Shown: positions 9,983-19,238 of the stretch, one piece after another
Numbering within the stretch: position 1 is the first letter of the stretch
Layout of the letters: every line of letters starts with the position of its first letter
Origin: Rheinheimera sp.
Lineage (GTDB): Bacteria; Pseudomonadota; Gammaproteobacteria; Enterobacterales; Alteromonadaceae
Assembly: GCA_003482455.1 (NCBI GenBank)
Contig: DMYW01000056.1
Span: 1-40,101, forward strand
Reading direction: 5' to 3'
Length of the DNA: 40,101 nucleotides
Program-made: the position numbers and the translations under genes
The notes under the pieces: model-generated
Database searches by the model: none
Told to the model about the DNA's origin: nothing
The model's input: only the letters and a program-made list of their open reading frames with translations

Positions 9983-10013
9983 AAAAACAAACCGCCTGCT
10001 GGACAGGCGGTTT
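9983..10013 (-). terminator. Terminator downstream of relA
   Basis: A ten-base perfect stem (9989-9998 and 10004-10013, core ACCGCCTG / CAGGCGGT) has a 5-base loop and is followed on minus by a TGTTTTT-type tract. It lies about 50 bases past the relA stop and before the mazG start. A second small hairpin (GACCAC GCT GTGGTC, 10024-10038) lies between it and relA. Confidence 0.8.
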
Positions 10014-10063
10014 TCACGTCGCTGACCACGCTGTGGTCGCTGCGGTGCACTGACAGTTTCAGA

Positions 10064-12253
10064 TTATTGCGAACGTTTGGCTTCAATCACATCATCAATC
10101 TGATTGATTTTACTGAGTAACTTATTCAGCGAATCTAAGTTATACAGCTCCATCGTCATATAGATGGTTGCGGTTTGCCGCGCTACGTCCGAGTTTGAAC
10201 TCATGCGCAGCACGTTGGCTTTTTCGTTGGCCAAAATGCTGGTGATATCACGCAGCAAGCCGTTACGGTCATGCGCGACAATCCGGATATTGACCTCGTA
10301 ACCCGAGGCATATTGATCGCCCCACGTCGCTTCCACCACCCGCTCTGGGTGCTGTTCTTGCAGCGTTTTGAACTGATCGCAGTCATCACGATGCACGGCA
10401 ATACCGCGGCCTTGTGTGATATAGCCGATGATGCCATCCCCCGGCAGCGGATGGCAGCAACCCGCCATATGCGTCATCAAGTTACCAACGCCTTGCACCA
10501 CCACGTGGCTTTTGGCCGTTGGTTGGATCGGTTTTGAAATTAGCCGCGGGTCGATTTCTGGCGCTTCGGCTTTACCGGTTTGCGACTGAATAAAATGCAC
10601 TACATGGGTGATTTTGATGTCGCCGCCGCCAATGGCCACCATCAATTCGTCCATGCTGTTGACGTTAAAACGCTGCAACAGCTTGGGCGTGTCGTCGACT
10701 TCAATGCCTAAACGGGTCAATTCTGCTTCCAGAATATCGCGACCAGCGGCTAAGTTTTTATCGCGGTCTTGCAAGCGGAACCAGTACTGCACTTTCGAGC
10801 GGGCACGGCTGGATTTTAAATAGCCTAAGTTCGGGTTTAACCAATCGCGGCTGGGGTTGGGTTCGCGACCGGTTAAAATTTCCACCTGATCGCCGGTTTT
10901 CAGCTGGTAGGTAAAAGGCACAATGCGACCAGAGATTTTCGCGCCGATACAACGATGCCCGACGTTGGAATGCACGTAATAGGCAAAGTCCAATGGTGTC
11001 GACCCCAGCGGTAAATCGACAATATCGCCTTTGGGTGTAAACACATAGACGCGGTCTTCGGTGACTTGGTTTTTGAGTTCCTCGGCCAGCGAACTGTCGA
11101 CCACTTCTTCTTGCCAGGCCAAAATTTTGCGCAGCCAACCGATTTTTTCATCCAGCGCACCTTCGCGGCTCGCAGGGCCACCTTCTTTGTAGCGCCAATG
11201 CGCGGCGACGCCAAGCTCGGCATCGTCATGCATTTGTCTGGAGCGAATTTGGATTTCAATCGGCCGGCCATGCGGCCCAAGCACCACGGTATGAATCGAC
11301 TGATAGCCATTTTGCTTGGGCGTTGCTATGTAGTCGTCGAATTCTTTCGGTAAATGTTGCCAACTGGTGTGCACCACGCCCAGTGCCGCGTAGCAGTCTT
11401 GTACGCGTTCGGTGACGATGCGCACCGCGCGAATGTCGTACAGCTGGTCGAAACTTAAATGCTTTTTCTGCATCTTTTTCCAGATGCTGAAGATATGTTT
11501 CGGCCGACCGTACACTTCGCAATTGAGCTGTTCTTCCGCCATCCGATCGCGTACCGCTTGCACAAAATCACGCATGTATTGCTCGCGATCGAGGCGTTTT
11601 TCTTCCAGTTGGCTGGCGATCTTTTTGTAAACCTGTGGGTGCAAATATCGAAAGGCTAAGTCTTCCAGTTCCCATTTCAGCTGACCAATACCCAACCGGT
11701 TGGCCAAAGGCGCAAAAATCGCGTTGGTTTGTTTAGCCGCCAGCACGCGTGTTTCTTCGTCAGCGTTTTTGACATCGCGCAGGTAACAAATTTGCGCCGC
11801 CAGTTTAATGACCACGACGCGCACGTCATCGACCATGGTCAATAACATTTTGCGCAGATTATCGGCTTGCTGCGCGTTGGGCATTTGGTTGGGGCCAACC
11901 GGAATGCTGCGAATGGCATCCATTTGCCGCACGGCTTGCAACATGGCCAGAATGGGGGCTTCAAAGGCGCCGGTTAAGTCGTCGCACTCTAAGATGTGGT
12001 TCTCAATCAGCGGGAATAATAACGAGGCCAACAACGCATCGCGGTCCATCCGCAAGTCGGCCAGAATTTCCACCATCTCCCAGCCGGTGCGCACCTGCGG
12101 ACAGCTGGTTTCGGTCAGATCATGGCTGTTTAACCATTGTTCGGCGTTTAACAAACAACTGACTTTGCCTTCGGTTAACCCTAAGGAATTAAGCCAAGCC
12201 GCTGTTTCGCCTGGATTATATTCGGTGCTGTGAGAATGCCGAACCCGAACCAT
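10064..12253 (-). CDS. relA: GTP pyrophosphokinase RelA ((p)ppGpp synthetase I)
   Basis: 729-residue ribosome-associated stringent-response enzyme making (p)ppGpp from ATP and GTP/GDP during amino-acid starvation. The N-terminal hydrolase-like domain lacks the HDxxED motif, so hydrolysis is inactive. The synthetase domain (YGRPKHIFSIWKKMQ, QLYDIRAVRI, NGYQSIHT) carries the EFDD variant at residues 304-307 that marks monofunctional RelA rather than SpoT/Rsh. A TGS domain (VYVFTPKGDIVDLPLGSTP) and a C-terminal ACT domain follow. The frame opens at a TTG, but the ATG at 12253 (MVRVR) with GAGG 8 bases upstream matches E. coli RelA. It starts 10 bases after rlmD and probably shares its transcript. 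Confidence 0.97.
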   Translation of the reverse strand: MVRVRHSHSTEYNPGETAAWLNSLGLTEGKVSCLLNAEQWLNSHDLTETSCPQVRTGWEMVEILADLRMDRDALLASLLFPLIENHILECDDLTGAFEAPILAMLQAVRQMDAIRSIPVGPNQMPNAQQADNLRKMLLTMVDDVRVVVIKLAAQICYLRDVKNADEETRVLAAKQTNAIFAPLANRLGIGQLKWELEDLAFRYLHPQVYKKIASQLEEKRLDREQYMRDFVQAVRDRMAEEQLNCEVYGRPKHIFSIWKKMQKKHLSFDQLYDIRAVRIVTERVQDCYAALGVVHTSWQHLPKEFDDYIATPKQNGYQSIHTVVLGPHGRPIEIQIRSRQMHDDAELGVAAHWRYKEGGPASREGALDEKIGWLRKILAWQEEVVDSSLAEELKNQVTEDRVYVFTPKGDIVDLPLGSTPLDFAYYVHSNVGHRCIGAKISGRIVPFTYQLKTGDQVEILTGREPNPSRDWLNPNLGYLKSSRARSKVQYWFRLQDRDKNLAAGRDILEAELTRLGIEVDDTPKLLQRFNVNSMDELMVAIGGGDIKITHVVHFIQSQTGKAEAPEIDPRLISKPIQPTAKSHVVVQGVGNLMTHMAGCCHPLPGDGIIGYITQGRGIAVHRDDCDQFKTLQEQHPERVVEATWGDQYASGYEVNIRIVAHDRNGLLRDITSILANEKANVLRMSSNSDVARQTATIYMTMELYNLDSLNKLLSKINQIDDVIEAKRSQ

Positions 12254-12263
12254 CCTGTACGCC

Positions 12264-13580
12264 TCACTTTTCAAACAATGCCATCAGTTCCAGATGGCTA
12301 GTATATGGGAACATGTCCATTACGCCGATTTTAGCGATCCGGTAGCCATTTGCCAGCAACACTTTAGCATCCCGTGCAAAGGTCGTTGCATTGCAAGACA
12401 CATAGAGCACTTGCTTGGCTTTACGCGCGGCGATTTGTTCAATGGCCCCTTCGGCACCGGCGCGGGCCGGATCTAACAGGATTTTGTCATAATGACGCGC
12501 CGCCCACGCCGCTTTTGCCCACGGCAAGTGCAAATCCGCCTGATAAAATTCAACATTGGTTAATCGATTCAATGCAGCGTTGGCACTGGCTCGTTGCACC
12601 ATGCTCTGCACGCCTTCAACGCCGACAACCTGCTGCACGTGCGCCGCTAGCGCCAAACTAAAATTACCGATACCGCAATACAAATCAAGCACTTGATCAG
12701 ACTTTTCCGGCATAAGCCATGCCAGCGCCTGCGCCACCATTTGCTGATTGACCTTGGCATTGACTTGGATAAAGTCGTTGGCGCTAAACTGCAAGCGCTG
12801 ACCATCGGCCAACACATAACTAGGCTCGGGTTGTGCGTGCCAAGGTTGCAACACGCCCGGCTCCGCCTCGCCTAACCAATTTGCTTGCGGCCATGCCGCA
12901 CATAAAGCGGCCCGGTCTGTTTCTGGCAACGATTTCACATGCCGTACCACGACGTAGGCTTGGCCGTCGGCATCGAGTAGTTCCACGTGGGTGATGGCTT
13001 TGCCTTGCTTTAACTGGGGCAAAGTGCGGCGCAACACATCAATTGCAGGTGCAATGGCTGGGCTTAACACAACGCACTGCGGCACATCGACAATTTCTTT
13101 GCTTTGAAAACCGCGAAAACCAATCTGGAACTGTTGCGTTTTTTGTTCGAACCACACGCCGATGCGGGCCTTGCGACGATAGCCCAAAGCATCGCCGACT
13201 ATCGGCGCTTGCCACGGCAACTCTGTGAGTTTGAGTTGGTGGGTCAGCAGGTCCGCTACACCTTTGGTTTTTAGCACCAACGCATCAGAGGGCGCAACAA
13301 ATCCAAGCTGGCAGCCACCACAGCGGGTATTGCTGTCACAATGCAAAGCTTGGCGCAGGGGCGACGCTTCCAGTACTTTGATCACGTGGCCATGCTGAAA
13401 ATGTTTTTTCTGCTCGGTAAGCGCCACTCGGACGCGCTCGCCAGGTAAGGCGCCACTGATAAAGCTCACGACACCGTCTTGGCGGTGGATGCCTTGCGCT
13501 TCGTGATCCATGCGTTCAATTGTTAGTTCGGTATGTTTCGGGCCACGCGGCGCCGCTTTCGGTTTGTAGATTGTAACCAT
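12264..13580 (-). CDS. rlmD: 23S rRNA (uracil-1939-C5)-methyltransferase RlmD
   Basis: 438-residue RumA/RlmD-type SAM-dependent RNA methyltransferase. An N-terminal TRAM domain (about 15-70) is followed by iron-sulfur Cys residues (CDSNTRCGGCQLGF). The Rossmann methyltransferase domain contains LDLYCGIGNFSLALA and the catalytic Cys in VLYVSCNATTFARD; LDPARAGAEGAIEQI is also typical. Its place between barA and relA is the same as in E. coli. It is transcribed away from barA across a 90-base divergent region. Confidence 0.96.
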   Translation of the reverse strand: MVTIYKPKAAPRGPKHTELTIERMDHEAQGIHRQDGVVSFISGALPGERVRVALTEQKKHFQHGHVIKVLEASPLRQALHCDSNTRCGGCQLGFVAPSDALVLKTKGVADLLTHQLKLTELPWQAPIVGDALGYRRKARIGVWFEQKTQQFQIGFRGFQSKEIVDVPQCVVLSPAIAPAIDVLRRTLPQLKQGKAITHVELLDADGQAYVVVRHVKSLPETDRAALCAAWPQANWLGEAEPGVLQPWHAQPEPSYVLADGQRLQFSANDFIQVNAKVNQQMVAQALAWLMPEKSDQVLDLYCGIGNFSLALAAHVQQVVGVEGVQSMVQRASANAALNRLTNVEFYQADLHLPWAKAAWAARHYDKILLDPARAGAEGAIEQIAARKAKQVLYVSCNATTFARDAKVLLANGYRIAKIGVMDMFPYTSHLELMALFEK

Positions 13581-13648
13581 CGGATCTCAACCGGGAAAAC
13601 GCTTAGGCTTTTCCCATTTGCTGTGTCATGATAAGAATTTAGAGCAGC

Positions 13649-13677
13649 ATTGTAGCAAGCGCCGCACGAGATGACGA
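13649..13677 (-). promoter_or_regulatory. Candidate extended -10 promoter for rlmD-relA
   Basis: Minus strand: TGCTACAAT (extended -10; TACAAT at 13649-13654), 17-base spacer and TCGTCA (13672-13677), which matches 4 of 6 bases of the -35 consensus and overlaps the barA start codon. It lies about 70 bases before the rlmD ATG. Confidence 0.4.
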
Positions 13678-16487
13678 AGATTGGTTTACGGGATTGGATC
13701 CTAATTATCTGTTTAGTTCCGGTGGGACTCGTTTCACTAGCCCTCGGTGGCTATTTTAGTTACGCCCGTTACCAAGATTTAAGCCACTATTTGCAGGAGC
13801 AGGCGAGCAATATCGCCGAACCGCTGGCAATTGCCGCGGAGTATCCGCTGCTGGAAAACAATAAACCGCAGATGCAACGGTTGCTCAATGTCAGCCACCG
13901 CAAAAACTCACCAATGGTGCGCAGCATCACAGTGTTTGATGACCGCAATCACCTGTTTGTCACGTCTAATCAACACAAAGATTTTCCGCAACTCATCGAC
14001 TTGGCTGCGCAGTCCATGCCTGAACAAACGGACATGCAGTTAACGGCACAAGGCCTGCTCATTCGCGTGCCTATTTTGCTCGATGCGTCACATGTCCAAG
14101 AGTTAATGCTCAATCAACTGGCGACCAATACTCAGCTTGAACGCGTGATCGCCAGCGAAGGCAAACTGGGCTATATCGTGGTGCAACTGCAAGATGACAG
14201 CACTGAACTGGCACAACAATCTAGTTTATTGGCATCGGTATTAATTATTTTCGCCGGTTTAACCTTGGCCTTAGTCATGGCCATTAGTCTGTTACGCCGC
14301 ATCTATCTGCCGATGCAACGATTACTCAATCACGTCGAACGTTTAACCGAAGGTCGTTACAGCGCCCTTGGTGATGGCAGTTACTTGTATGAATTTGACG
14401 TGTTGCGTTTAGGTTTGAATCAACTGTGCAACGACTTGCAGCACTATCAAGACGAAATGCACTCGACCATCGAACAATCGACCAGCGATTTGCAACAAAC
14501 GATGGAACAGCTGGAACTGCAAAATGTTGCCCTTGATATGTCACGGCGCAAAGCGCTGGAAGAAAACAAATTAAAATCCGAGTTTTTGGCGAAAATGAGT
14601 CACGAACTGCGCACGCCACTCAACGGTGTGCTCGGCTTTACTCGACAGCTGTTAAAAACTCAGTTGACACCAAATCAACAAGACTACCTCGCGACCATCC
14701 AGAAATCGGCCAATAGCCTGCTCAGTTTAGTGAATGACGTGTTGGATTATTCCAAATTGGAAGAAGGCCGCATGGCGATCAATCCCGAGCCGTTTAGTCT
14801 GCGCGAGCTGGTCTACGACGCCGTCGAATTGCTCGCCGTCAACGCGTTTGAAAAACAGTTAGAACTGGCACTGAAGATTGACGCCAGTGTGCCAGACAAC
14901 CTGTATGGCGACCCACTGCGCATCAACCAAGTGCTGCTGAATATCGCTGGCAATGCGATTAAATTCACCGAAAACGGCAGCATCTATATTCGGATCACCG
15001 CCAGTGCCATTGAAGAACGGTTGCAGCTGCGCATTGAAGTACAAGATACAGGTATTGGTATCAACAAAGAGCAACAAGAACAACTCTTCACCGGCTTTAC
15101 TCAAGGCGACGGTTCTATTGGGAAGCGTTATGGCGGCACCGGCCTTGGTTTGTTTATTTCGCAGCGCTTGGTGCAAGCGATGGGCGGTGACATAGGATTT
15201 GTGTCAAAACCCAAAGAAGGCTCGACCTTTTGGTTCACGGTGCAACTAGAAGCCAATGCGCCGGTTGTCACGGAAGCGTTGCCGACCGCGCTGTTGCAAG
15301 ATAAGCGCTTATTATTGATAGAACCGCAACAATACTCACGCGAAGCAACGCTGACACTGCTCAATAGTTGGGGCATTCATGTTTCGGCCTGCGCCACCCC
15401 CGCGCAATTACAGCAAGCACTGGCAGAACAACACTATGACATGGCACTGATTTGTCGCCCTGTCTCTGTCGACCAGTTGAACTCATTGCTGGAGATGATC
15501 CGCCAACTTAACGCGCAATGTGCTCACGTCTATTTGTTGGTGAATACCTTGTCACCAAACTTGCGCGAAGCGCTGCTACAAAGTGGCGCACAGGCGTGTT
15601 TGTCTAAGCCAGCGCATTATCGCAAGCTCGCCAATACGCTTGCTCGTCCTTACCAACAGCACGAGCTAGTGATTGAACCCGTGCGCCAGCCGCAAGCGCC
15701 AATTCGGGTGTTAACAGTTGACGATAATGAGGCGAACTTAAAGCTAATCAACACTTTACTGACTGATTTAGTCGAAAAAATAGACTCAGCACCAAATGGT
15801 GCCGAAGCGTGGCAACTGGCGTCGCAAAACCATTACGACATCATTTTTATGGACATCAACATGCCACTGATGGACGGCGTAACCGCCTGCCAGCGCATTC
15901 AGCATGCATCGATGAATGAACAAACACCGATTATCGCCGTTACCGCACACGCCATTGAAGGCGAGCGTGAACGTCTGCTGTCGTTGGGTTTCCAGGAGTT
16001 TTTAAGTAAACCTTTGGACGAACAGATGCTGCTGTTCACCTTAAAAGAATGTTGTCCGGCATTTAGCCAAGTAGCGGCAGTCACTGACGCTGTCGTGTTG
16101 CCACCTTCCCTACCGGATGATTTGCCGCGCAGTCGGCACTTAGATTGGGAATTGGCGCTGCAGCGCTCAGCGAATAAGTTGGATTTAGCTAAAGATATGC
16201 TGCAGATCTTGATCGCCAGCATCCCAGACACCTTGCAACAACTAGAAGCTGCAATGGATGCCGAACAGCGGGATTCTGTGCTGCAAATTGTGCACAAACT
16301 GCATGGCGCTTGTTGTTACACCGGCGTACCGGGGATCCGTAAACTCACCGAAACCATTGAAACGGCACTGAAATCAGGCGCGGTATTGACGCAAGTCGAA
16401 CCGGAATTATTCGACTTGCAAGACCAGCTGACCAGCCTGTTTGACGAATCGCGCCACTGGCAATGGCAAGAGTCAAGCGCGCTCTAA
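13671..16487 (+). CDS. barA: Hybrid sensor histidine kinase BarA (Gac/Csr pathway)
   Basis: 938-residue tripartite sensor kinase of the BarA/UvrY (GacS/GacA) system, which activates CsrB-type small RNAs. It has an N-terminal membrane helix (about 9-29), a periplasmic sensor region, a second helix (about 183-205) and a HAMP linker. HisKA follows with phospho-His H311 (KMSHELRTPLNG), then HATPase (DTGIGINKEQQ; RYGGTGLGLFISQRL). A first receiver-like region has LLIEPQ and LICRPV instead of the acidic pocket and phospho-Asp. The true receiver has D728 (FMDINMPLMDG), and a C-terminal HPt domain has H875 (VHKLHGACCYTG). Order next to rlmD-relA matches E. coli. Its 3' end overlaps acpS by 15 bases, convergently. 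Confidence 0.96.
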   Translation: MTKIGLRDWILIICLVPVGLVSLALGGYFSYARYQDLSHYLQEQASNIAEPLAIAAEYPLLENNKPQMQRLLNVSHRKNSPMVRSITVFDDRNHLFVTSNQHKDFPQLIDLAAQSMPEQTDMQLTAQGLLIRVPILLDASHVQELMLNQLATNTQLERVIASEGKLGYIVVQLQDDSTELAQQSSLLASVLIIFAGLTLALVMAISLLRRIYLPMQRLLNHVERLTEGRYSALGDGSYLYEFDVLRLGLNQLCNDLQHYQDEMHSTIEQSTSDLQQTMEQLELQNVALDMSRRKALEENKLKSEFLAKMSHELRTPLNGVLGFTRQLLKTQLTPNQQDYLATIQKSANSLLSLVNDVLDYSKLEEGRMAINPEPFSLRELVYDAVELLAVNAFEKQLELALKIDASVPDNLYGDPLRINQVLLNIAGNAIKFTENGSIYIRITASAIEERLQLRIEVQDTGIGINKEQQEQLFTGFTQGDGSIGKRYGGTGLGLFISQRLVQAMGGDIGFVSKPKEGSTFWFTVQLEANAPVVTEALPTALLQDKRLLLIEPQQYSREATLTLLNSWGIHVSACATPAQLQQALAEQHYDMALICRPVSVDQLNSLLEMIRQLNAQCAHVYLLVNTLSPNLREALLQSGAQACLSKPAHYRKLANTLARPYQQHELVIEPVRQPQAPIRVLTVDDNEANLKLINTLLTDLVEKIDSAPNGAEAWQLASQNHYDIIFMDINMPLMDGVTACQRIQHASMNEQTPIIAVTAHAIEGERERLLSLGFQEFLSKPLDEQMLLFTLKECCPAFSQVAAVTDAVVLPPSLPDDLPRSRHLDWELALQRSANKLDLAKDMLQILIASIPDTLQQLEAAMDAEQRDSVLQIVHKLHGACCYTGVPGIRKLTETIETALKSGAVLTQVEPELFDLQDQLTSLFDESRHWQWQESSAL

Positions 16488-16853
16488 AATCACCGTCGCC
16501 ATGGCGAAATCTTGTTCATCGGAGATGGATAACCAGACGTGGTTGACCCCCAGCGAGGTGGCTAACGTCAGCGCCTCGCCTTGCAGAGTTAATTCGGGTC
16601 GGCCGGCCGCATCATTACTCACGACAAAATGCTGAAAGCTGATGCCTCGACCGATACCGGTGCCCAAGGCTTTAGCCGCCGCTTCTTTGGCGGCAAAGCG
16701 TTTGGCAAAATAACGTGCTGGGTGGCCGTGCGCGGCAAACAATGCTTGCTCGGTTTCTGTCAGCACGCGTTGCACGAGTCGCGGCGAGCGCGCCAAGCTT
16801 TGCTCGATGCGCGCAATTTCAACGATGTCCGTACCTAAGCCAACAATTGCCAT
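16473..16853 (-). CDS. acpS: Holo-[acyl-carrier-protein] synthase
   Basis: 126-residue phosphopantetheinyl transferase that moves the CoA arm onto apo-ACP. VGLGTDIVEIARIE at the N-terminus and YFAKRFAAKEAAAKALGTGI in the middle supply the Mg2+-binding Asp and Glu. Length matches E. coli AcpS. The ATG overlaps the last base of the pdxJ stop codon, and the end overlaps the barA end in antisense. It is last in the lepB-rnc-era-recO-pdxJ-acpS chain. Confidence 0.96.
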   Translation of the reverse strand: MAIVGLGTDIVEIARIEQSLARSPRLVQRVLTETEQALFAAHGHPARYFAKRFAAKEAAAKALGTGIGRGISFQHFVVSNDAAGRPELTLQGEALTLATSLGVNHVWLSISDEQDFAMATVILERA

Positions 16854-17584
16854 TATTGACGAGCTTCCACCATTAAGCGTTTCATCTCGGACACGGCTGG
16901 GCCCAAGCCGGTAAAAATAGCTCGAGCAATCAGCGCATGGCCAATGTTCAGTTCATGCATTTGTGGGATCGCAGCGATCGGCTGCACGTTGTGGAAATGC
17001 AAACCGTGACCGGCGTTGACAATAATGCCGCACTGCTCAGCAAACGCGGCAGCATGGGTGATGCGCTTCAGTTCGGCTTGTTGTTCAGCCATGGTTTTTG
17101 CATCGGCGTAACCACCGGTGTGGATCTCAATATACGGCGCTTTACAACGCGCTGCCGCTTCGATTTGCCGCTCATCGGCGTCGATAAATAACGACACTAA
17201 AATGCCTTGGTCCGCCAACAATTGCACCGCGCTGTTAATGCGTTCAAATTGCCCCGCCACATCCAAGCCACCTTCGGTAGTCAACTCTTGGCGTTTTTCA
17301 GGCACTAAACAGCAAAAATGTGGATTGAGCTTTTGTGCGATGCCAAGCATTTCATCCGTCACGCCCATCTCAAAATTCAAACGAGTCTGAATAGTGTCAC
17401 GCAGGATAAAGACGTCCCGGTCTTGGATATGCCGGCGGTCTTCGCGTAAATGCACCGTGATCCCATCAGCGCCCGCTTGTTCAGCGAGTAAAGCGGCATG
17501 CACAGGTTCAGGATACTGACTGCCGCGCGCCTGACGCACTGTGGCGACATGGTCAATATTCACACCCAGATAAATTGGCTTCAT
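16853..17584 (-). CDS. pdxJ: Pyridoxine 5'-phosphate synthase
   Basis: 243-residue TIM-barrel enzyme that condenses 3-amino-2-oxopropyl phosphate with deoxyxylulose 5-phosphate in vitamin B6 synthesis. The N-terminus LGVNIDHVATVRQARG and the segments ADGITVHLREDRRHIQ, EIHTGGYAD and VNAGHGLHFHNV are family signatures. Length equals E. coli PdxJ. It overlaps recO by 4 bases (ATGA) and acpS by 1 base. Confidence 0.97.
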   Translation of the reverse strand: MKPIYLGVNIDHVATVRQARGSQYPEPVHAALLAEQAGADGITVHLREDRRHIQDRDVFILRDTIQTRLNFEMGVTDEMLGIAQKLNPHFCCLVPEKRQELTTEGGLDVAGQFERINSAVQLLADQGILVSLFIDADERQIEAAARCKAPYIEIHTGGYADAKTMAEQQAELKRITHAAAFAEQCGIIVNAGHGLHFHNVQPIAAIPQMHELNIGHALIARAIFTGLGPAVSEMKRLMVEARQ

Positions 17585-18321
17585 GAAGATTCCTTTTGCT
17601 CTACGGCAGCAGCGGCCGATTGATTAGAAGATGTCGCTAAAAACAGTTGTCGTGATTGCAGTGGTTTTGTACCCACCCAAGGTGCTAGCAACTGCCGACA
17701 TAATTGCTTGGCTAAGCGCCGAGTTTCTGTAGGCCATGCAGCATCGCTAAGGCTCAAAATATCACGCCCCAGCCAGCCTTGCAGACTGGCCACAAAGCCT
17801 TGTTCGTAGCGATAGCAAGTAGCAGCCTCGATAGGCTGACCATCGCGGTCATAATAAGGGTCCAGTGGCACGCCGAGGTCTTGCAACAGCGCAAATTCAA
17901 ACTGCCGCAGTACCCATTCCAGTTGAGATTGCCCCGCTTGCTCAAGCTGGGCGGCACCGAGTTGCGCCAAACTCTGTTGATAACTATCAAACAAGTTTTC
18001 GCTGTGGCTATCGCTTGGAAATACCCGACAAATCAATTCATTCAGATACATGGCAGCAAACAGGTAGGTGCCTTGCAGCGGCAACGCCAATTGCGTCTCT
18101 TCAATGGCCCGCACTTGTTTGAGTTCACCGTGCCCCACCAGTTGCAGTGTCAGCGGGGTAAATTCCGGCCAACGTGCGCGGCCTTGCTGTTTTTTACCTG
18201 GGCGACGCGCCACTGCCCGTTGCCGCCCTTGGCCTTGCACCAGCAAATCCAGCAGCAGCCGATCATCTTGATAAGAGCGGCTGTGCAACAGATAGGCTGT
18301 AACAAAGCCTGCCGCGGACAT
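17581..18321 (-). CDS. recO: DNA repair protein RecO
   Basis: 246-residue recombination mediator that, with RecR, loads RecA on SSB-coated single-stranded DNA (RecF pathway). It has an N-terminal OB-fold (AYLLHSRSYQDDRLLLDLLVQGQGRQRAVARRPGK) and a helical C-terminal domain (YLFAAMYLNELICRVF ... ALLQDLGVPLDPYYDRDG). The ATG overlaps the era stop by 1 base and the stop overlaps the pdxJ start. The last 15 residues are low-complexity Ser/Ala/Gln. Confidence 0.94.
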   Translation of the reverse strand: MSAAGFVTAYLLHSRSYQDDRLLLDLLVQGQGRQRAVARRPGKKQQGRARWPEFTPLTLQLVGHGELKQVRAIEETQLALPLQGTYLFAAMYLNELICRVFPSDSHSENLFDSYQQSLAQLGAAQLEQAGQSQLEWVLRQFEFALLQDLGVPLDPYYDRDGQPIEAATCYRYEQGFVASLQGWLGRDILSLSDAAWPTETRRLAKQLCRQLLAPWVGTKPLQSRQLFLATSSNQSAAAAVEQKESS

Positions 18322-19238
18322 TAGTCTTCGCCGTACCCGAGGCTGCGCAAGGCGCGTTCATCGTCGGCCCAGCCAGATTTCACTTTCACCCACATTTGCA
18401 AAAACACCGGTTGTTCAAACAGCTCTTCCATGTCTTTACGGGCTTCGGTGGAAATAGTTTTGATCCGCTCACCACCTTTACCAATCACCATGCGTTTTTG
18501 GCTGTCACGTTCCACTAAAATCAGCGCTGCGATGTGGTAGTGTTTTTCTTCCCATTTAAAACGTTCGATTTCGACCGTCACGGAATATGGCAACTCGTCG
18601 CCTAAAAAGCGCATCAGCTTTTCACGGACAATTTCTGATGCCATAAAGCGTTGCGAGCGATCTGTGATGTAGTCTTCCGGAAAGAAAAACTCGCACGGTG
18701 GTAAACGCTTTTGCACCGCTTCGCGCAGCACATTGACGTTGGTGCCTTTTTCCGCAGAAACCGGCACCACTTCGAGGAAATCCAATTGGCCGCCAAGCCA
18801 CTGCAGATGCGGTAGCAAGTCTTCTTTGTCTTTGAACAAATCGACTTTATTGACCACTAAAATCACTGGTTTTTTCGCGGCAATTAACCGATTCAGCACC
18901 ATTTGGTCATCGTCCGTCCAACGAGTGCCTTCGACCACAAACACCACCAGCTCGACATCCAAAATCGACGTCGCCGCCGCTTTGTTCATCAAGCGGTTGA
19001 TCGCGCGTTTTTCTTCGCTGTGCAGACCTGGCGTGTCGACATACACCGTTTGGTATTGACCGACAGTGTCGATACCGACGATACGGTGGCGGGTGGTTTG
19101 TGGTTTTTTCGAGGTAATACTGACTTTTTGGCCAATCAACTGGTTAAGCAACGTCGATTTCCCGACGTTAGGCCGACCGACAATGGCGACTAAGCCAGCG
19201 AAAGTTTCACCAGCGGTTTCTTGCAATAATTCGGTCAT
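18321..19238 (-). CDS. era: GTPase Era
   Basis: 305-residue GTPase for 30S subunit maturation; it binds the 3' end of 16S rRNA. G1 is GRPNVGKSTLLNQLIG, the switch region has SKKPQTTRHRIVG, G3 is DTPGLH and G4 is NKVD. The C-terminal KH domain carries VIGKGGERIK. Length is normal (301 in E. coli). The start overlaps the rnc stop by 4 bases, the usual rnc-era coupling. Confidence 0.97.
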   Translation of the reverse strand: MTELLQETAGETFAGLVAIVGRPNVGKSTLLNQLIGQKVSITSKKPQTTRHRIVGIDTVGQYQTVYVDTPGLHSEEKRAINRLMNKAAATSILDVELVVFVVEGTRWTDDDQMVLNRLIAAKKPVILVVNKVDLFKDKEDLLPHLQWLGGQLDFLEVVPVSAEKGTNVNVLREAVQKRLPPCEFFFPEDYITDRSQRFMASEIVREKLMRFLGDELPYSVTVEIERFKWEEKHYHIAALILVERDSQKRMVIGKGGERIKTISTEARKDMEELFEQPVFLQMWVKVKSGWADDERALRSLGYGED

